Shown piece by piece: positions 42,932 to 51,311 of a DNA stretch of 64,000 nt (within the stretch, counting starts at the first letter, position 1; each line of letters opens with the position of its first letter). The position numbers and the translations under genes were made by a program. Source of the stretch: Penumbrarchaeum sp964445525. Its GTDB lineage: Archaea > Thermoplasmatota > Penumbrarchaeia > Penumbrarchaeales > Penumbrarchaeaceae. The notes beneath the pieces were generated by a model. It was not told where the DNA came from, searched no databases, and worked only from the letters and a program-made list of their open reading frames with translations. Where the stretch lies: positions 3,640 to 67,639 of the forward strand of contig CAYULA010000016.1 in assembly GCA_964445525.1 (NCBI GenBank), read 5' to 3'.

Positions 42932-44167
42932 TCATTTCATGATCTGTCTGGAATTTATTATGTAGAGTATCTTGGTGACGAATATCTTGGTCAGGTTTCC
43001 TATTCTGGCTGCAGCCTGGTTCATTGCAAAGAGCAGTTCTATCGTTCCTATGCATTCCTTTCGTGCAAACAGTTTCAGTCCTCCCTTCGCTGAATTCCGT
43101 GTGGAAAGCGATTCAATCTTGGTTGCAAGTTCGGTCACCGAATGGTCCTGGATGGAGGATCTGTTCTGTTTTTCCATCCTGTGTTCCCTGATTATTTTCA
43201 GGGATGACCTCACAGCTTCATCACAGTCCTCGATGGAATAGATTTCAACTGCTTCTTCCAATCTGTCAATCGCCCTTCCCACAGAAGATCTCCATATGGA
43301 AATAACCTCCTCGTAGAGGAGCTCCTTGACATCGTCGGCTTCCGCGCAGGAGAGGAGTTCCTTCACCTCGAGGGTGGAATCTACCAGGTACTCGATCTCG
43401 TCGTGAGCCCTCTCGCAAACCTGGGAAAGGATGAAGAAACCGGCATGTTCGATCTGGGGGAGGTCCCAGTGAACGTTCAAGGCATCGGTGTAGACGCGAT
43501 CGATATTGATCTCGGCCATTTCAACTGAATATCTCAATTCTTCCAGTCTGTCTCCCGCTTCATCCAGGGAAAGGTCCAGCAGATCCTCGATGAAGTCTTT
43601 GAGAACCTTTAAAGTGGATTTCAATACGGATATGGACCTTGTCACCATCTGCTCGTTGGTATGCCTGGGGAAAGTGAATGTGCATCTGTATGCACCGGGT
43701 ATCGTCGAGTAAGAGTATCCGAGCTCCCCCGATAGATTCTCGAGGTCCTCCCTCAGGCAAGCGTCGAGGTCCTTATCGTCGGGTTTGGGAACATCCACAT
43801 GGACGTATCTGTCAGCAAGTGAATGTGACGTCAATGCCTCTTTTAGTTCCTCGATCTTGGCCCTGTCCCGTCCCTCTGCACCGACCCTGCCAGTCGGATA
43901 CCAGGGGAGGTCGTTCACATCGAGGGTCCTCGTTATGAAGCTCCCTGGATCCATCTCCTCTTTTTCGAGGTCCGATCTGTAAACAACAAAGGCCCTCTTG
44001 TTGACGGGTTTGAATATGACCGAGTCCGATTCCCAGTCGAAGGTCCTCCTGTAGATTATGGGTATGTTCATGGTGGAACCCTGGGCTCCTTTGAGGAATA
44101 CCATTCTCTCCTTGAGGGCTTCCTCGAGGTTCGGCTTGACGGGTTGTTTTCCCCTTCTCTTCTTCAT
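42932..44167 (-). CDS. AbrB-PhoU type phosphate-signalling regulator
   Basis: 411 residues. The N-terminal ~110 have an AbrB/SpoVT-like beta segment ('RMVFLKGAQGSTMNIPIIYRR') and the remaining ~280 are two bundles of long helices with repeated acidic motifs, as in PhoU ('VLKSTLKVLKDFIEDLLDLSLDEAGDRL', 'EIEYLVDSTLEVKELLSCAEADDV'). Archaeal proteins with this layout are annotated as phosphate uptake regulators. PhoU relays phosphate status to PstSCAB, but no pst genes are in the window. No DNA-binding residues can be named. Confidence 0.65.
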   Translation of the reverse strand: MKKRRGKQPVKPNLEEALKERMVFLKGAQGSTMNIPIIYRRTFDWESDSVIFKPVNKRAFVVYRSDLEKEEMDPGSFITRTLDVNDLPWYPTGRVGAEGRDRAKIEELKEALTSHSLADRYVHVDVPKPDDKDLDACLREDLENLSGELGYSYSTIPGAYRCTFTFPRHTNEQMVTRSISVLKSTLKVLKDFIEDLLDLSLDEAGDRLEELRYSVEMAEINIDRVYTDALNVHWDLPQIEHAGFFILSQVCERAHDEIEYLVDSTLEVKELLSCAEADDVKELLYEEVISIWRSSVGRAIDRLEEAVEIYSIEDCDEAVRSSLKIIREHRMEKQNRSSIQDHSVTELATKIESLSTRNSAKGGLKLFARKECIGTIELLFAMNQAAARIGNLTKIFVTKILYIINSRQIMK

Positions 44168-44317
44168 TTCAATCCCTTTGAGACAATGTTGTTATTATAG
44201 ATAAAAATATACATATACTAAATTTGGTCCTCTGAATGATGGAAATTTTTACCTATCCACCTGAAAACATTAATTCCGGATGGTTCCAATCGGTATCGGG
44301 ACAGGAGAAAGATAACC

Positions 44318-45055
44318 ATGACAGACAGACTCGAAATGATCAAGCAGACCAGGATAGGAGTGTTGATACTGGGAGCTTCCGCCTTGCTCATGGTCATCTC
44401 GATCTCGCTTCCGCCTCTCATGCTTATCACATGTCTATCCCAGCTGCTTTCCTTCATTGCCCTGCTGGGACCAATAGTGGGTCTGATATTCATTGCCAGA
44501 GGATCAAAGGCATTCTCAAACGGCCACAGATGGATGTCCAGGATAGCTCTGCTCTTCATCGTGGTTGCAATGATTTTCTATTTCATCTTCATGGTCACAT
44601 CCGGGATAATCAATGCCGTAACCACTCTTGAATGGGATTTCAAAGATGGTGTCCCCGGATCCGATATCAAGGACCTGATGAGAATGCAGATCCACATGAT
44701 GTGGATCGGAACCGTTCCCGCCTTCATATTGATGGGATCCTATCTTCTGGGACTCTGGAGGATATCCCCGGATTGGGGAAGGATAACTCTCTCGTTATTC
44801 ATTGTTGCAGCTCTTGGGTCCATGATCGGAGGAGGTTTCATCACCCAGGGCCAGATCCAGGGAGAAGTGGATGATATCAGTTCCTACCAGGATTATGATC
44901 AGGACCAGTACCTGGAAATAAACGAGGATATCGCGATGAAGATGTACACGGCCGGTTTCATGAGATACACATTCTACATTCTACTCATTGTGGCATGCAT
45001 GTCTTCATTACTTCATCTTAACGGGGAATACAAGAGGGCCTATATCGGGGAATGA
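44318..45055 (+). CDS. Polytopic membrane protein of unknown function
   Basis: 245 residues with about six hydrophobic segments: 'IGVLILGASALLMVISISL', 'PPLMLITCLSQLLSFIALLGPIV', 'ALLFIVVAMIFYFIFMV', 'HMMWIGTVPAFILMGSYLLG', 'LSLFIVAALGSMIGGG' and 'YTFYILLIVACMSSLLHL'. Between the last two is an acidic loop (VDDISSYQDYDQDQYLEINED). The arrangement resembles DUF996-type archaeal membrane proteins, which is a loose likeness. AGGAGA ahead of ATG 44318. It ends 27 bases before the stop of the convergent msrA gene. Confidence 0.65.
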   Translation: MTDRLEMIKQTRIGVLILGASALLMVISISLPPLMLITCLSQLLSFIALLGPIVGLIFIARGSKAFSNGHRWMSRIALLFIVVAMIFYFIFMVTSGIINAVTTLEWDFKDGVPGSDIKDLMRMQIHMMWIGTVPAFILMGSYLLGLWRISPDWGRITLSLFIVAALGSMIGGGFITQGQIQGEVDDISSYQDYDQDQYLEINEDIAMKMYTAGFMRYTFYILLIVACMSSLLHLNGEYKRAYIGE

Positions 45056-45081
45056 TCGAACAGCAATTTCTATTTCGATTT

Positions 45082-45561
45082 TTAAACGTGGCATCCGACA
45101 AGACCGTGTTTCTCGTGGTATTTCTGGTGGTATTCTTCTGCCCTGTAGAAAGGTCCCGCTGGAACCACCTCCGTGACAATGGGCCTCCTGAATGCTTTCC
45201 CCTTCTCGAGGTCCTTGATGATGGCTTCCGCCTCCTCTTTCTGATTTTCGTCAAAATACATGATGGAGGACCTGTACTGCTTTCCGAAATCGAATCCCTG
45301 GCGGTCCTTTGTAGTAGGATCATGCATCCTGAAGAAATGGATCAGGAGGTCCTGATAGGAAATCACAGAAGGATCATATTCCACCAGGACCACCTCCGCA
45401 TGTCCTGTTTTCCCGGAGCAAACCTCTTCATAGGAAGGATTCCTGGTATGTCCTCCGGAATATCCCACGGAGGTCCTCACTACCCCTTTGACCTTGTCGA
45501 AGGATGATTGGACACCCCAGAAGCATCCCGCTCCGAACATTGCTTTTTCTAATTTGACCAT
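45082..45561 (-). CDS. msrA: Peptide methionine sulfoxide reductase A
   Basis: 159 residues with the MsrA active-site motif 'GAGCFWGVQSSFDKV' (catalytic Cys), the substrate pocket 'GYSGGHTRNPSYEEVCSGKTGHAEVV' and the 'DRQGFDFGKQYRSSIMYF' stretch with the Asp/Tyr residues. A recycling Cys sits near the C terminus (LVGCHV). It reduces Met-S-sulfoxide in proteins. I start at ATG 45561 because the family begins 'KLEKAMFGAGCFWG'; ATG 45585 has a less suitable extension. Together with EncFtn it points to contact with oxidants. Confidence 0.95.
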   Translation of the reverse strand: MVKLEKAMFGAGCFWGVQSSFDKVKGVVRTSVGYSGGHTRNPSYEEVCSGKTGHAEVVLVEYDPSVISYQDLLIHFFRMHDPTTKDRQGFDFGKQYRSSIMYFDENQKEEAEAIIKDLEKGKAFRRPIVTEVVPAGPFYRAEEYHQKYHEKHGLVGCHV

Positions 45562-45678
45562 GTTTGACAAAACATCTGGAACCACTTATTATTTGGTCCT
45601 TAATAGGTAGGGAGAGAAGATCCTCCGATGAATAAATAAAAGTGCATCTTCGACATTACAGGATGCGGTGTATGGAAA

Positions 45679-46566
45679 ATGGTGCTGCCTGCTGGTTTGA
45701 AGAGATCTGTATCCAGAATAAGGGAGGACAACATACACGGATCCATTGACGTCGCCCTGGAATGCTGCAGACTATTCCTCTATAACGAGGATGCGGACCC
45801 GAAGGTCCTCAAGGAGGTTGCATTATCACTTCTTGAAGCTCAAGGATCCATGGCCGCCGTAGTGAACCTCGTGAACCAGATCCTTCACTGTCTGGACGAC
45901 AGCGGAGAAGTAAGGGACACTGTGGAGCATTACATCGATCACATAGTAACCTCAATCGACAGGATCGCCGAGAACAGCTTCCCCCTGATCGAGGGGAAAG
46001 AAACCATTATCACTCATTCATCGGGCTCCACCGTCAGAAGAGCTCTCCTCTACGCCCGCGAGAAGGGCCTGGAACCCACGATCATATGCACCGAATCGAG
46101 GCCCATTTACGAAGGGAAACAGCTGGCAGAGGACATGTCCGATGCCGGGCTTGATGTTACATTGGTCGTGGACGCCGCCATATTCCAGGAGATAGAATCA
46201 GCGGACCTCGTTCTCCTCGGAGCTGATTCCATCTCGATACAGGGTCTCGTTAACAAGATCGGAACCAAAGGGGTGGCCCAGGTAGCCAGGAACCTCAGGA
46301 AGGACATCTACGTCCTGGCAGGCACCGACAAAGTTATGCCCCTTGGAGTAAGACCTTACGAGAAGGACCTCAGGGATCCCGGCGAGATATACAAGGGAGA
46401 TCACGGCCTCAAGGTGAAGAACTACTATTTCGATCTGACATCAATGGGCCTCATGGACGGCCTGGTGACGGAGGACGGCATATACGACATATACCAGCTC
46501 ATGGAGCTGATCGACCGCAACGTCGCCCACCCCGCACTTAAAAAACAGATAGATGAGGGTCGATAG
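45679..46566 (+). CDS. eIF2B-like protein (ribose-1,5-bisphosphate isomerase family)
   Basis: 295 residues in the eIF-2B alpha/beta/delta fold: helical N-terminal 'GSIDVALECCRLFLYNEDADPKVLKEV' and the Rossmann half with 'ETIITHSSGSTVRRALLYAREKG', 'CTESRPIYEGKQLAEDMSDAG', 'VLLGADSISIQGLVNKIGTKGVAQVAR'. Archaeal members are either ribose-1,5-bisphosphate isomerase (AMP/nucleoside salvage with AMP phosphorylase and RuBisCO) or methylthioribose-1-phosphate isomerase-like. The 'GADSI..G.NKIGT' pattern suits the isomerase group. No AMP phosphorylase or RuBisCO gene is in the window, so the exact reaction is open. Confidence 0.8.
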   Translation: MVLPAGLKRSVSRIREDNIHGSIDVALECCRLFLYNEDADPKVLKEVALSLLEAQGSMAAVVNLVNQILHCLDDSGEVRDTVEHYIDHIVTSIDRIAENSFPLIEGKETIITHSSGSTVRRALLYAREKGLEPTIICTESRPIYEGKQLAEDMSDAGLDVTLVVDAAIFQEIESADLVLLGADSISIQGLVNKIGTKGVAQVARNLRKDIYVLAGTDKVMPLGVRPYEKDLRDPGEIYKGDHGLKVKNYYFDLTSMGLMDGLVTEDGIYDIYQLMELIDRNVAHPALKKQIDEGR

Positions 46567-46599
46567 AGTTTAATCCCGACATCACATTCAAGTCCCTGG

Positions 46600-46989
46600 A
46601 TGAACAGATGGGTCAAGATCATACTGCTTACCTTCGGCATTTTCATGTTCGTTTTGAGCGCCATCTTCTTCATTGCGGGCATCTCCCCCGATCTGAGGAT
46701 TGATATTTTGCTCCAGGGGCTGGTACTTCTTTTCCTGGGTGGAATCCCAATAGGCATTGTAATTTACCTGGAGAAGAGGGAATCCTCCAGACCAGTGGCG
46801 GTCACCCAGAATATCAATATCAAAGGAGAGGACCTGGTGGGAGGAACAAGGGAGGTATCCGACATTAAATGCAAGGGGTGTTCCGCCCCTCTCTCTTCTA
46901 GGGACGTGAGAATAACCGATCTGGGAGTGATGGTCAAATGCCCGTATTGCGGCAATGCGCATGTTCTGGAGGAGGCTCCAAAATGGTGA
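46600..46989 (+). CDS. Small membrane protein with zinc ribbon
   Basis: 129 residues. Two hydrophobic helices ('IILLTFGIFMFVLSAIFFIAG' and 'ILLQGLVLLFLGGIPIGIVIYL') are followed by a cytoplasmic tail with a zinc ribbon: 'IKCKGCSAPLSSRDVRIT' and 'VKCPYCGNAHVLEEA'. The stop overlaps the ATG of the DUF2207-type gene by seven bases, so the two are co-translated. Being the first gene of the operon with the (Cys-Ala)6 protein and the radical SAM enzyme, it could be an accessory membrane factor. Confidence 0.75.
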   Translation: MNRWVKIILLTFGIFMFVLSAIFFIAGISPDLRIDILLQGLVLLFLGGIPIGIVIYLEKRESSRPVAVTQNINIKGEDLVGGTREVSDIKCKGCSAPLSSRDVRITDLGVMVKCPYCGNAHVLEEAPKW

Positions 46990-48578
46990 ACTTCAAGAGA
47001 CTCTCTGCCCTGACAGCGATCTTAATCATGACTTCCCTGATATTTTTCATACCTGAGGAGGCAGAAGCACAGGAATACGATTTCACAACATCAAAGGAAG
47101 AGGTATTCGTGAAGGTCCTCAAAAACGGAAAAGCCGAGATCACCTACAATTTCGTATTCAGGAATTACGGGACAGGATTCAACGTTGTGGATGTTGGTCT
47201 TCCGAATTTTAAATATGACAGGGATTCGGCGGAGGCAAAGGTCCGAATTAAGAACTTCTATGGAGATGTGATCTCAACGGATAACGATCCCAAGATCAAG
47301 ATGTCGTGGCATGTCTACCCCGGCCTTGAAGTACATGTTAACGGGGGCTCCGAAAGCATAATCGAGCTGGATTTCAAGATCACATGCGACTGGATGGTCT
47401 GGGAGAGCCCCAATAACAAGGACCTTGCATCCATCCAGTTCAGACCGACCTGGTTCGATGAGAACTATCAGAGGGGTAGGACCGAATCACTTGTGGTCAA
47501 GGTCAACCTTCCAATACCATCAGAATCAATCACAAGTGTAGTCTGGGAAGATAATGAGTGGGACAGTGTGGAAGAAAATGATTACGGAATGATCCTAATT
47601 TGGGATTTCGGCAGGGAATATCCCAGTGAAATAGAGGAGGGAAGCGCCGATATCGGAGTGGCATTTCCCAAGGAATATGTGAATAAATACTACAAGAAGA
47701 ACCTCTGGACCTCGACACAGTTTTTCTTTCAGGATGTTTTCGGACTCTTCTGGATGAACAAGGCAATGTGCTGTATTCTCGGGGTGATACTGATAATAAT
47801 CGGGATCCTGGTAGCTGTTGTGGTATTCACCTTCAGGAAGAAGAAGGATTATTTCAGGCCCTCGATCTCCGCACCAGGGGCAGGTCCAAGAACGGGACTC
47901 ACCGCCCCTGAAGCCGCACTCGTGATGGAGCTCCCGCTGGATCAGGTCCTGGAGATGATCTTCTACGGAATGATCAAGAAAGGATCCATACAGATATTCC
48001 AGCAGGGAAGACCTCCCAAGTTCAAGAAACTGGACAAATCTTCGCTTACAATGATCTATGAAAAGCAGATTTATGATTTGATCAAGTACGACGGAAGCAT
48101 CTCCAAATCGGATATGAAGACCATACTCGAGGTGATGATCAAGGCAACCGAAATTAAGTTGAAAGGATTCAGCCAGCGCAAGACAAAGGCCTATTACAAG
48201 AATATCGTGAAAAAAGCATGGGAGGAGGTCCAAAACTGCAAGGATGCTTCGGAGGTTGACAGCATCCTCAAGCAGAAGGACGAATGGCTTCCCCTCGACA
48301 AGGATTACGACCACCACATGAGATCATACGTTCATGTCTGGTACCTGGGGCCTGCAAATCAAAATGTGGCAAGACCTGCAAACTATGCAAGAGCTTTTTC
48401 CGAGAATTTTACTGCCATCTCGGGTAAAATGGTGGACTCGACTACGAGTTTCACCCATGATGTTGTAAACACCCTTCACCCGCCTCCACCCCCGAGTTCA
48501 GGAGGAGGTTCCTTCGGCGGAGGAGGGTGTGCCTGTGCATGCGCTTGCGCATGTGCCTGTGCCGGAGGTGGAAGATGA
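46983..48578 (+). CDS. DUF2207-type membrane protein with C-terminal (Cys-Ala)6 tail
   Basis: 531 residues. A signal peptide (1-30) leads to an extracellular beta domain of DUF2207 type ('YDFTTSKEEVFVKVLKNGKAEITYNF'); a membrane helix ('CCILGVILIIIGILVAVVVF', about 260-280) follows, then a cytoplasmic helical part. The C terminus is proline-rich (PPPPPSS) then GGGSFGGGGC and six Cys-Ala repeats ending GGGR; the Cys codons are TGT/TGC mixed, so this is not a simple DNA slippage repeat. The next gene, a radical SAM/SPASM enzyme, overlaps it by one base (TGATG). Such Cys tails are plausible substrates for thioether (sactionine-type) linking; this is inference. Confidence 0.82.
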   Translation: MVNFKRLSALTAILIMTSLIFFIPEEAEAQEYDFTTSKEEVFVKVLKNGKAEITYNFVFRNYGTGFNVVDVGLPNFKYDRDSAEAKVRIKNFYGDVISTDNDPKIKMSWHVYPGLEVHVNGGSESIIELDFKITCDWMVWESPNNKDLASIQFRPTWFDENYQRGRTESLVVKVNLPIPSESITSVVWEDNEWDSVEENDYGMILIWDFGREYPSEIEEGSADIGVAFPKEYVNKYYKKNLWTSTQFFFQDVFGLFWMNKAMCCILGVILIIIGILVAVVVFTFRKKKDYFRPSISAPGAGPRTGLTAPEAALVMELPLDQVLEMIFYGMIKKGSIQIFQQGRPPKFKKLDKSSLTMIYEKQIYDLIKYDGSISKSDMKTILEVMIKATEIKLKGFSQRKTKAYYKNIVKKAWEEVQNCKDASEVDSILKQKDEWLPLDKDYDHHMRSYVHVWYLGPANQNVARPANYARAFSENFTAISGKMVDSTTSFTHDVVNTLHPPPPPSSGGGSFGGGGCACACACACACAGGGR

Positions 48579-49897
48579 TGTGGCCCTTCAAAAAGAAAAC
48601 GGAAGGTGCAGAGGTACTGCATTTCGAGGGGAGAGGACCTCTGGAAGGCAAGAGGATACATCTCCGCATTGACGGTCCCGACAGGGGGATCCTCATCCTG
48701 GATGCTTCCAGGATGCTTCTTCTGAACGGTACCGGGATCGAATTCTCAAAAGCCATTCTGGAGGGCCTTGACGATCAAAATACGATCAGGAGAATAAGAA
48801 AAAAATACAGGGTCAAGAAGGAGGATGTGAAAGATGACCTTGATAACTTCAGGAAAGAATTCGATTCACTACTGACCTCCACTGAGATCATATCGGACAT
48901 GGAAGACGATCTCGAAAAACTCTACGAGGATCAGAAAGCACCGTATAGGATGGACCTCGCCCTGACCTACGGCTGCAACAACAACTGCCTTCACTGCTAC
49001 AATGAAAAAAAGGACGGGAGGGAGCTTTCAACAGATGAATGGAAGAAGGTCCTCGATAAACTCTGGAGCCTCGGAATTCCCCACATAGTATTCACCGGGG
49101 GGGAACCAACACTAAGGAACGACCTGCCCGATCTCATCGCCCACGCCGAAGACCTGGGACAGATCACCGGACTGAACACCAACGGCAGAAGGCTTTCCGA
49201 TCCGAGATTCCTGAAAAAACTTCTCGATGCGGGATTGGATCATGTCCAGATAACGGTGGGATCGATAAATGAGGGCATACATGATTCGATAACAAGGACA
49301 AAAGGTTCCTACAGGGAAACAATCAAAGGACTGAAAAACTGTATTGAATCCGATATATACCTGGTAACCAACACCACCATAATGGAAGAGAACAGGGATT
49401 CGATAATCAGCACGATCGAATCCCTTCAGAAGATGGGCGTGGAGCACGTTGCAGTTAATTCAATAATAAGGTCGGGAAAGGGAAAGGATGCAAAAGGCAT
49501 CCCCGTGAAAGAACTTGAAAAGATACTGATCAAAGGAAGGGAGCTGGGACTCGAGACAGGAACAGAGTTCAGGTGGTACTCTCCGACACCTTACTGCAAG
49601 CTGAATCCCATGGAGCTGGGACTTGGTTTGAAGCAGTGTTCGGCATGCAGATTGAACATGGCAGTGGAACCTGACGGCAATGTGATACCCTGCCAGAGCT
49701 ACTATGAAGGCATGGGCAATATCACAACGAACAGCTGGTCCTCGATCTGGGAACATGATCTGTGCAGGAAGATAAGGGAGAGAAAGGAGCTTCCAAAGGA
49801 ATGCGAGGGATGCGATCTCCAGACAGTATGCGGAGGCGGATGCCCGCTTTCATGGAGCAAAGGGGATTACGTCTGCCACAACGTTCTTTCATCATGA
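48578..49897 (+). CDS. RRE-containing radical SAM/SPASM peptide-modifying enzyme
   Basis: 439 residues. The N-terminal ~100 residues look like a PqqD-type RiPP recognition element ('GILILDASRMLLLNGTGIEFSKAIL', then a helix and 'DVKDDLDNFRKEFDSLL'). The radical SAM cluster is 'TYGCNNNCLHCYN' (Cys133, 137, 140), with 'VFTGGEPTLRNDL' as the SAM-binding GGEP. The SPASM domain has Cys in 'CSACRLNMAVEPDGNVIPCQSYYEG' and 'ECEGCDLQTVCGGGCPLSW', for extra 4Fe-4S clusters. This is the plan of sactisynthases and other peptide maturases. GGAGGTG is seven bases before ATG 48578. It overlaps the convergent methyltransferase by six bases. Confidence 0.88.
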   Translation: MWPFKKKTEGAEVLHFEGRGPLEGKRIHLRIDGPDRGILILDASRMLLLNGTGIEFSKAILEGLDDQNTIRRIRKKYRVKKEDVKDDLDNFRKEFDSLLTSTEIISDMEDDLEKLYEDQKAPYRMDLALTYGCNNNCLHCYNEKKDGRELSTDEWKKVLDKLWSLGIPHIVFTGGEPTLRNDLPDLIAHAEDLGQITGLNTNGRRLSDPRFLKKLLDAGLDHVQITVGSINEGIHDSITRTKGSYRETIKGLKNCIESDIYLVTNTTIMEENRDSIISTIESLQKMGVEHVAVNSIIRSGKGKDAKGIPVKELEKILIKGRELGLETGTEFRWYSPTPYCKLNPMELGLGLKQCSACRLNMAVEPDGNVIPCQSYYEGMGNITTNSWSSIWEHDLCRKIRERKELPKECEGCDLQTVCGGGCPLSWSKGDYVCHNVLSS

Positions 49898-50590
49898 CAT
49901 GTCCATTACCACCCAGATGAAAGGGACATTGAACAGTATCGGTTCCGGAACATCAAGGGTCAGACCGTTTATCTCCGCTTCTGCCTGAACGTTCATCAGG
50001 GTCTCCCCCGGAGACGTATCCATGGGTATGGTACCATACCTGTGTTCTATTCCCATCCTTCTGACAAGGTTCAATATCTCGAGACCGGCATCGGGATCCC
50101 CTCCTTCATTCCTTATCTTATCCATCGACAACAAAATCAGATCTTCCAGCTCCCTGGGATCCTTCATGGTCATTGACCATATGGGTTCGGCAAGGATAAT
50201 TATCTTGCCGGAAGAAATCCTCATCATCTCCTTGAGGGCTTTCGACTTGTCCTTGACCCACATCAGATAAAAAGAGCATATAACCAGATCGAATGTGGAA
50301 TCTGGATAGGATAGAGCATTTCCATCCTCTCTATTGACAATCAACCCCCGATTTGAAGCCATCTGCACCTGATCGGAATCTATATCAACGCCCTTTATTT
50401 GAATCATATCGGAAAGGGTTTCAGTGACCATACCTGCACCGCAGCCTACATCCAGGCAGGTCCGGCAATCGGAGGCGAACCTGTCCAGAAGATACCTGTG
50501 ATGATCCGCCATCCATGATGCCTGTCTTTCCTGAACTTTGATAGGCTGGGATCCCGGCATGATCGTGGATCGAAAAACTACCCTTTCCAA
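49892..50590 (-). CDS. SAM-dependent methyltransferase
   Basis: 232 residues. Class I fold with motif I 'CLDVGCGAGMVTETLSDMI', the acidic strand 'IKGVDIDSDQVQMA', 'DGNALSYPDSTFDLVICSFYLMW' and 'GKIIILAEPIW'. The C-terminal ~80 residues form a cap with a loop that may hold substrate. Read from TTG 50590, ten bases after the stop of cutA, so probably one transcript with it; ATG 50560 is an alternative. It overlaps the end of the radical SAM gene on the other strand. Substrate unknown. Confidence 0.82.
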   Translation of the reverse strand: MERVVFRSTIMPGSQPIKVQERQASWMADHHRYLLDRFASDCRTCLDVGCGAGMVTETLSDMIQIKGVDIDSDQVQMASNRGLIVNREDGNALSYPDSTFDLVICSFYLMWVKDKSKALKEMMRISSGKIIILAEPIWSMTMKDPRELEDLILLSMDKIRNEGGDPDAGLEILNLVRRMGIEHRYGTIPMDTSPGETLMNVQAEAEINGLTLDVPEPILFNVPFIWVVMDMS

Positions 50591-50599
50591 CTTTCGCTC

Positions 50600-50926
50600 T
50601 CATGACCGGTTTGGATCTGTAGCATCCGAAATCCAGGCCAGGTAATCCTTCGATCCCTCCATACCTCTGATAATCCAGATCTCGGGAACATCATAAGGAT
50701 GCATCTCTTTGATCATCGATACAAGATCCTTGTATCTCAGGGAAGTGGTTTTCATAGAAATTAGCATCTCATCCTCTTCTTCCATCACTCCTTTCCATTG
50801 GTAATATGAGTGTATTGGAACGACCTGAGAACAGGCGGATAACCTGCTTTCAACTGCTTTCCTTGATATCTCCTTTGCCAGTTCCATATTCGGAGTTGTT
50901 GTTCTCACCTCCATATATTCGACCAA
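50600..50926 (-). CDS. cutA: CutA1 divalent-cation tolerance protein
   Basis: 108 residues matching CutA1: 'VRTTTPNMELAKEISRKAVESRLSACSQVVPIHSYYQWKG', 'EDEMLISMKTTSLRYKDLVSMIKEMHPYDVPEIWII', and a final 'YLAWI'. It forms a very stable trimer; the metal-tolerance role known from bacteria is not well explained. The stop is followed by the methyltransferase gene, and GGAGGTGATAA lies before its ATG. It is a family often found in thermophiles and mesophiles alike. Confidence 0.93.
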   Translation of the reverse strand: MVEYMEVRTTTPNMELAKEISRKAVESRLSACSQVVPIHSYYQWKGVMEEEDEMLISMKTTSLRYKDLVSMIKEMHPYDVPEIWIIRGMEGSKDYLAWISDATDPNRS

Positions 50927-51018
50927 TTTATCACCTCCGTTTTCCAGTGGAAATCATAGTTGCCCATGGTTATGGTTAAATATGTACAATTCCAATACAA
51001 TCCCGGATGGGATAGCAC

Positions 51019-51309
51019 TTGCTGGAATATGATAACCACAGGGGTTTCAGGTGTCAGAGGTGCTCCGAGTGGACCCTGGGAGGAAACCTCTATTCGAGTA
51101 AAGAGGGTAAAAGAATTTGCTTTTTATGCCATATTGAAGAGGTATCCGAGGAAATGGCAAAAAGATATTCCGATCTTGATAACATCGACCTGAAACCTTC
51201 TCTGTCGGATAACAGGATAGAATTTCTTTTCACGGAAGTAAGGGATTCCAAGGAAAGAAATCCTGGCAGGGAGAAATTGGTTCAAAACACCATGGACAAA
51301 TACAGATAA
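51019..51309 (+). CDS. Small zinc-finger-like protein
   Basis: 96 residues read from TTG 51019, the first possible start after a stop. Two CxxC pairs (FRCQRCSEW and ICFLCHIEEV) make one treble-clef or ribbon zinc site; the rest is a helical basic-acidic tail with no signature. A TATA-like TTAAATATG lies near 50976. It is divergent from cutA and precedes the RNA-like island. Codon use is normal for the window, so it may be real, but length and start are uncertain. Confidence 0.55.
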   Translation: MLEYDNHRGFRCQRCSEWTLGGNLYSSKEGKRICFLCHIEEVSEEMAKRYSDLDNIDLKPSLSDNRIEFLFTEVRDSKERNPGREKLVQNTMDKYR

Positions 51310-51311
51310 TA

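Noticed and set aside
48527..48577. Longer start of the radical SAM gene inside the Cys-Ala region
   Set aside because: The extra Cys/Arg-rich residues are a frame-shifted image of the (Cys-Ala) codons; GGAGGTG at 48564-48570 selects ATG 48578.
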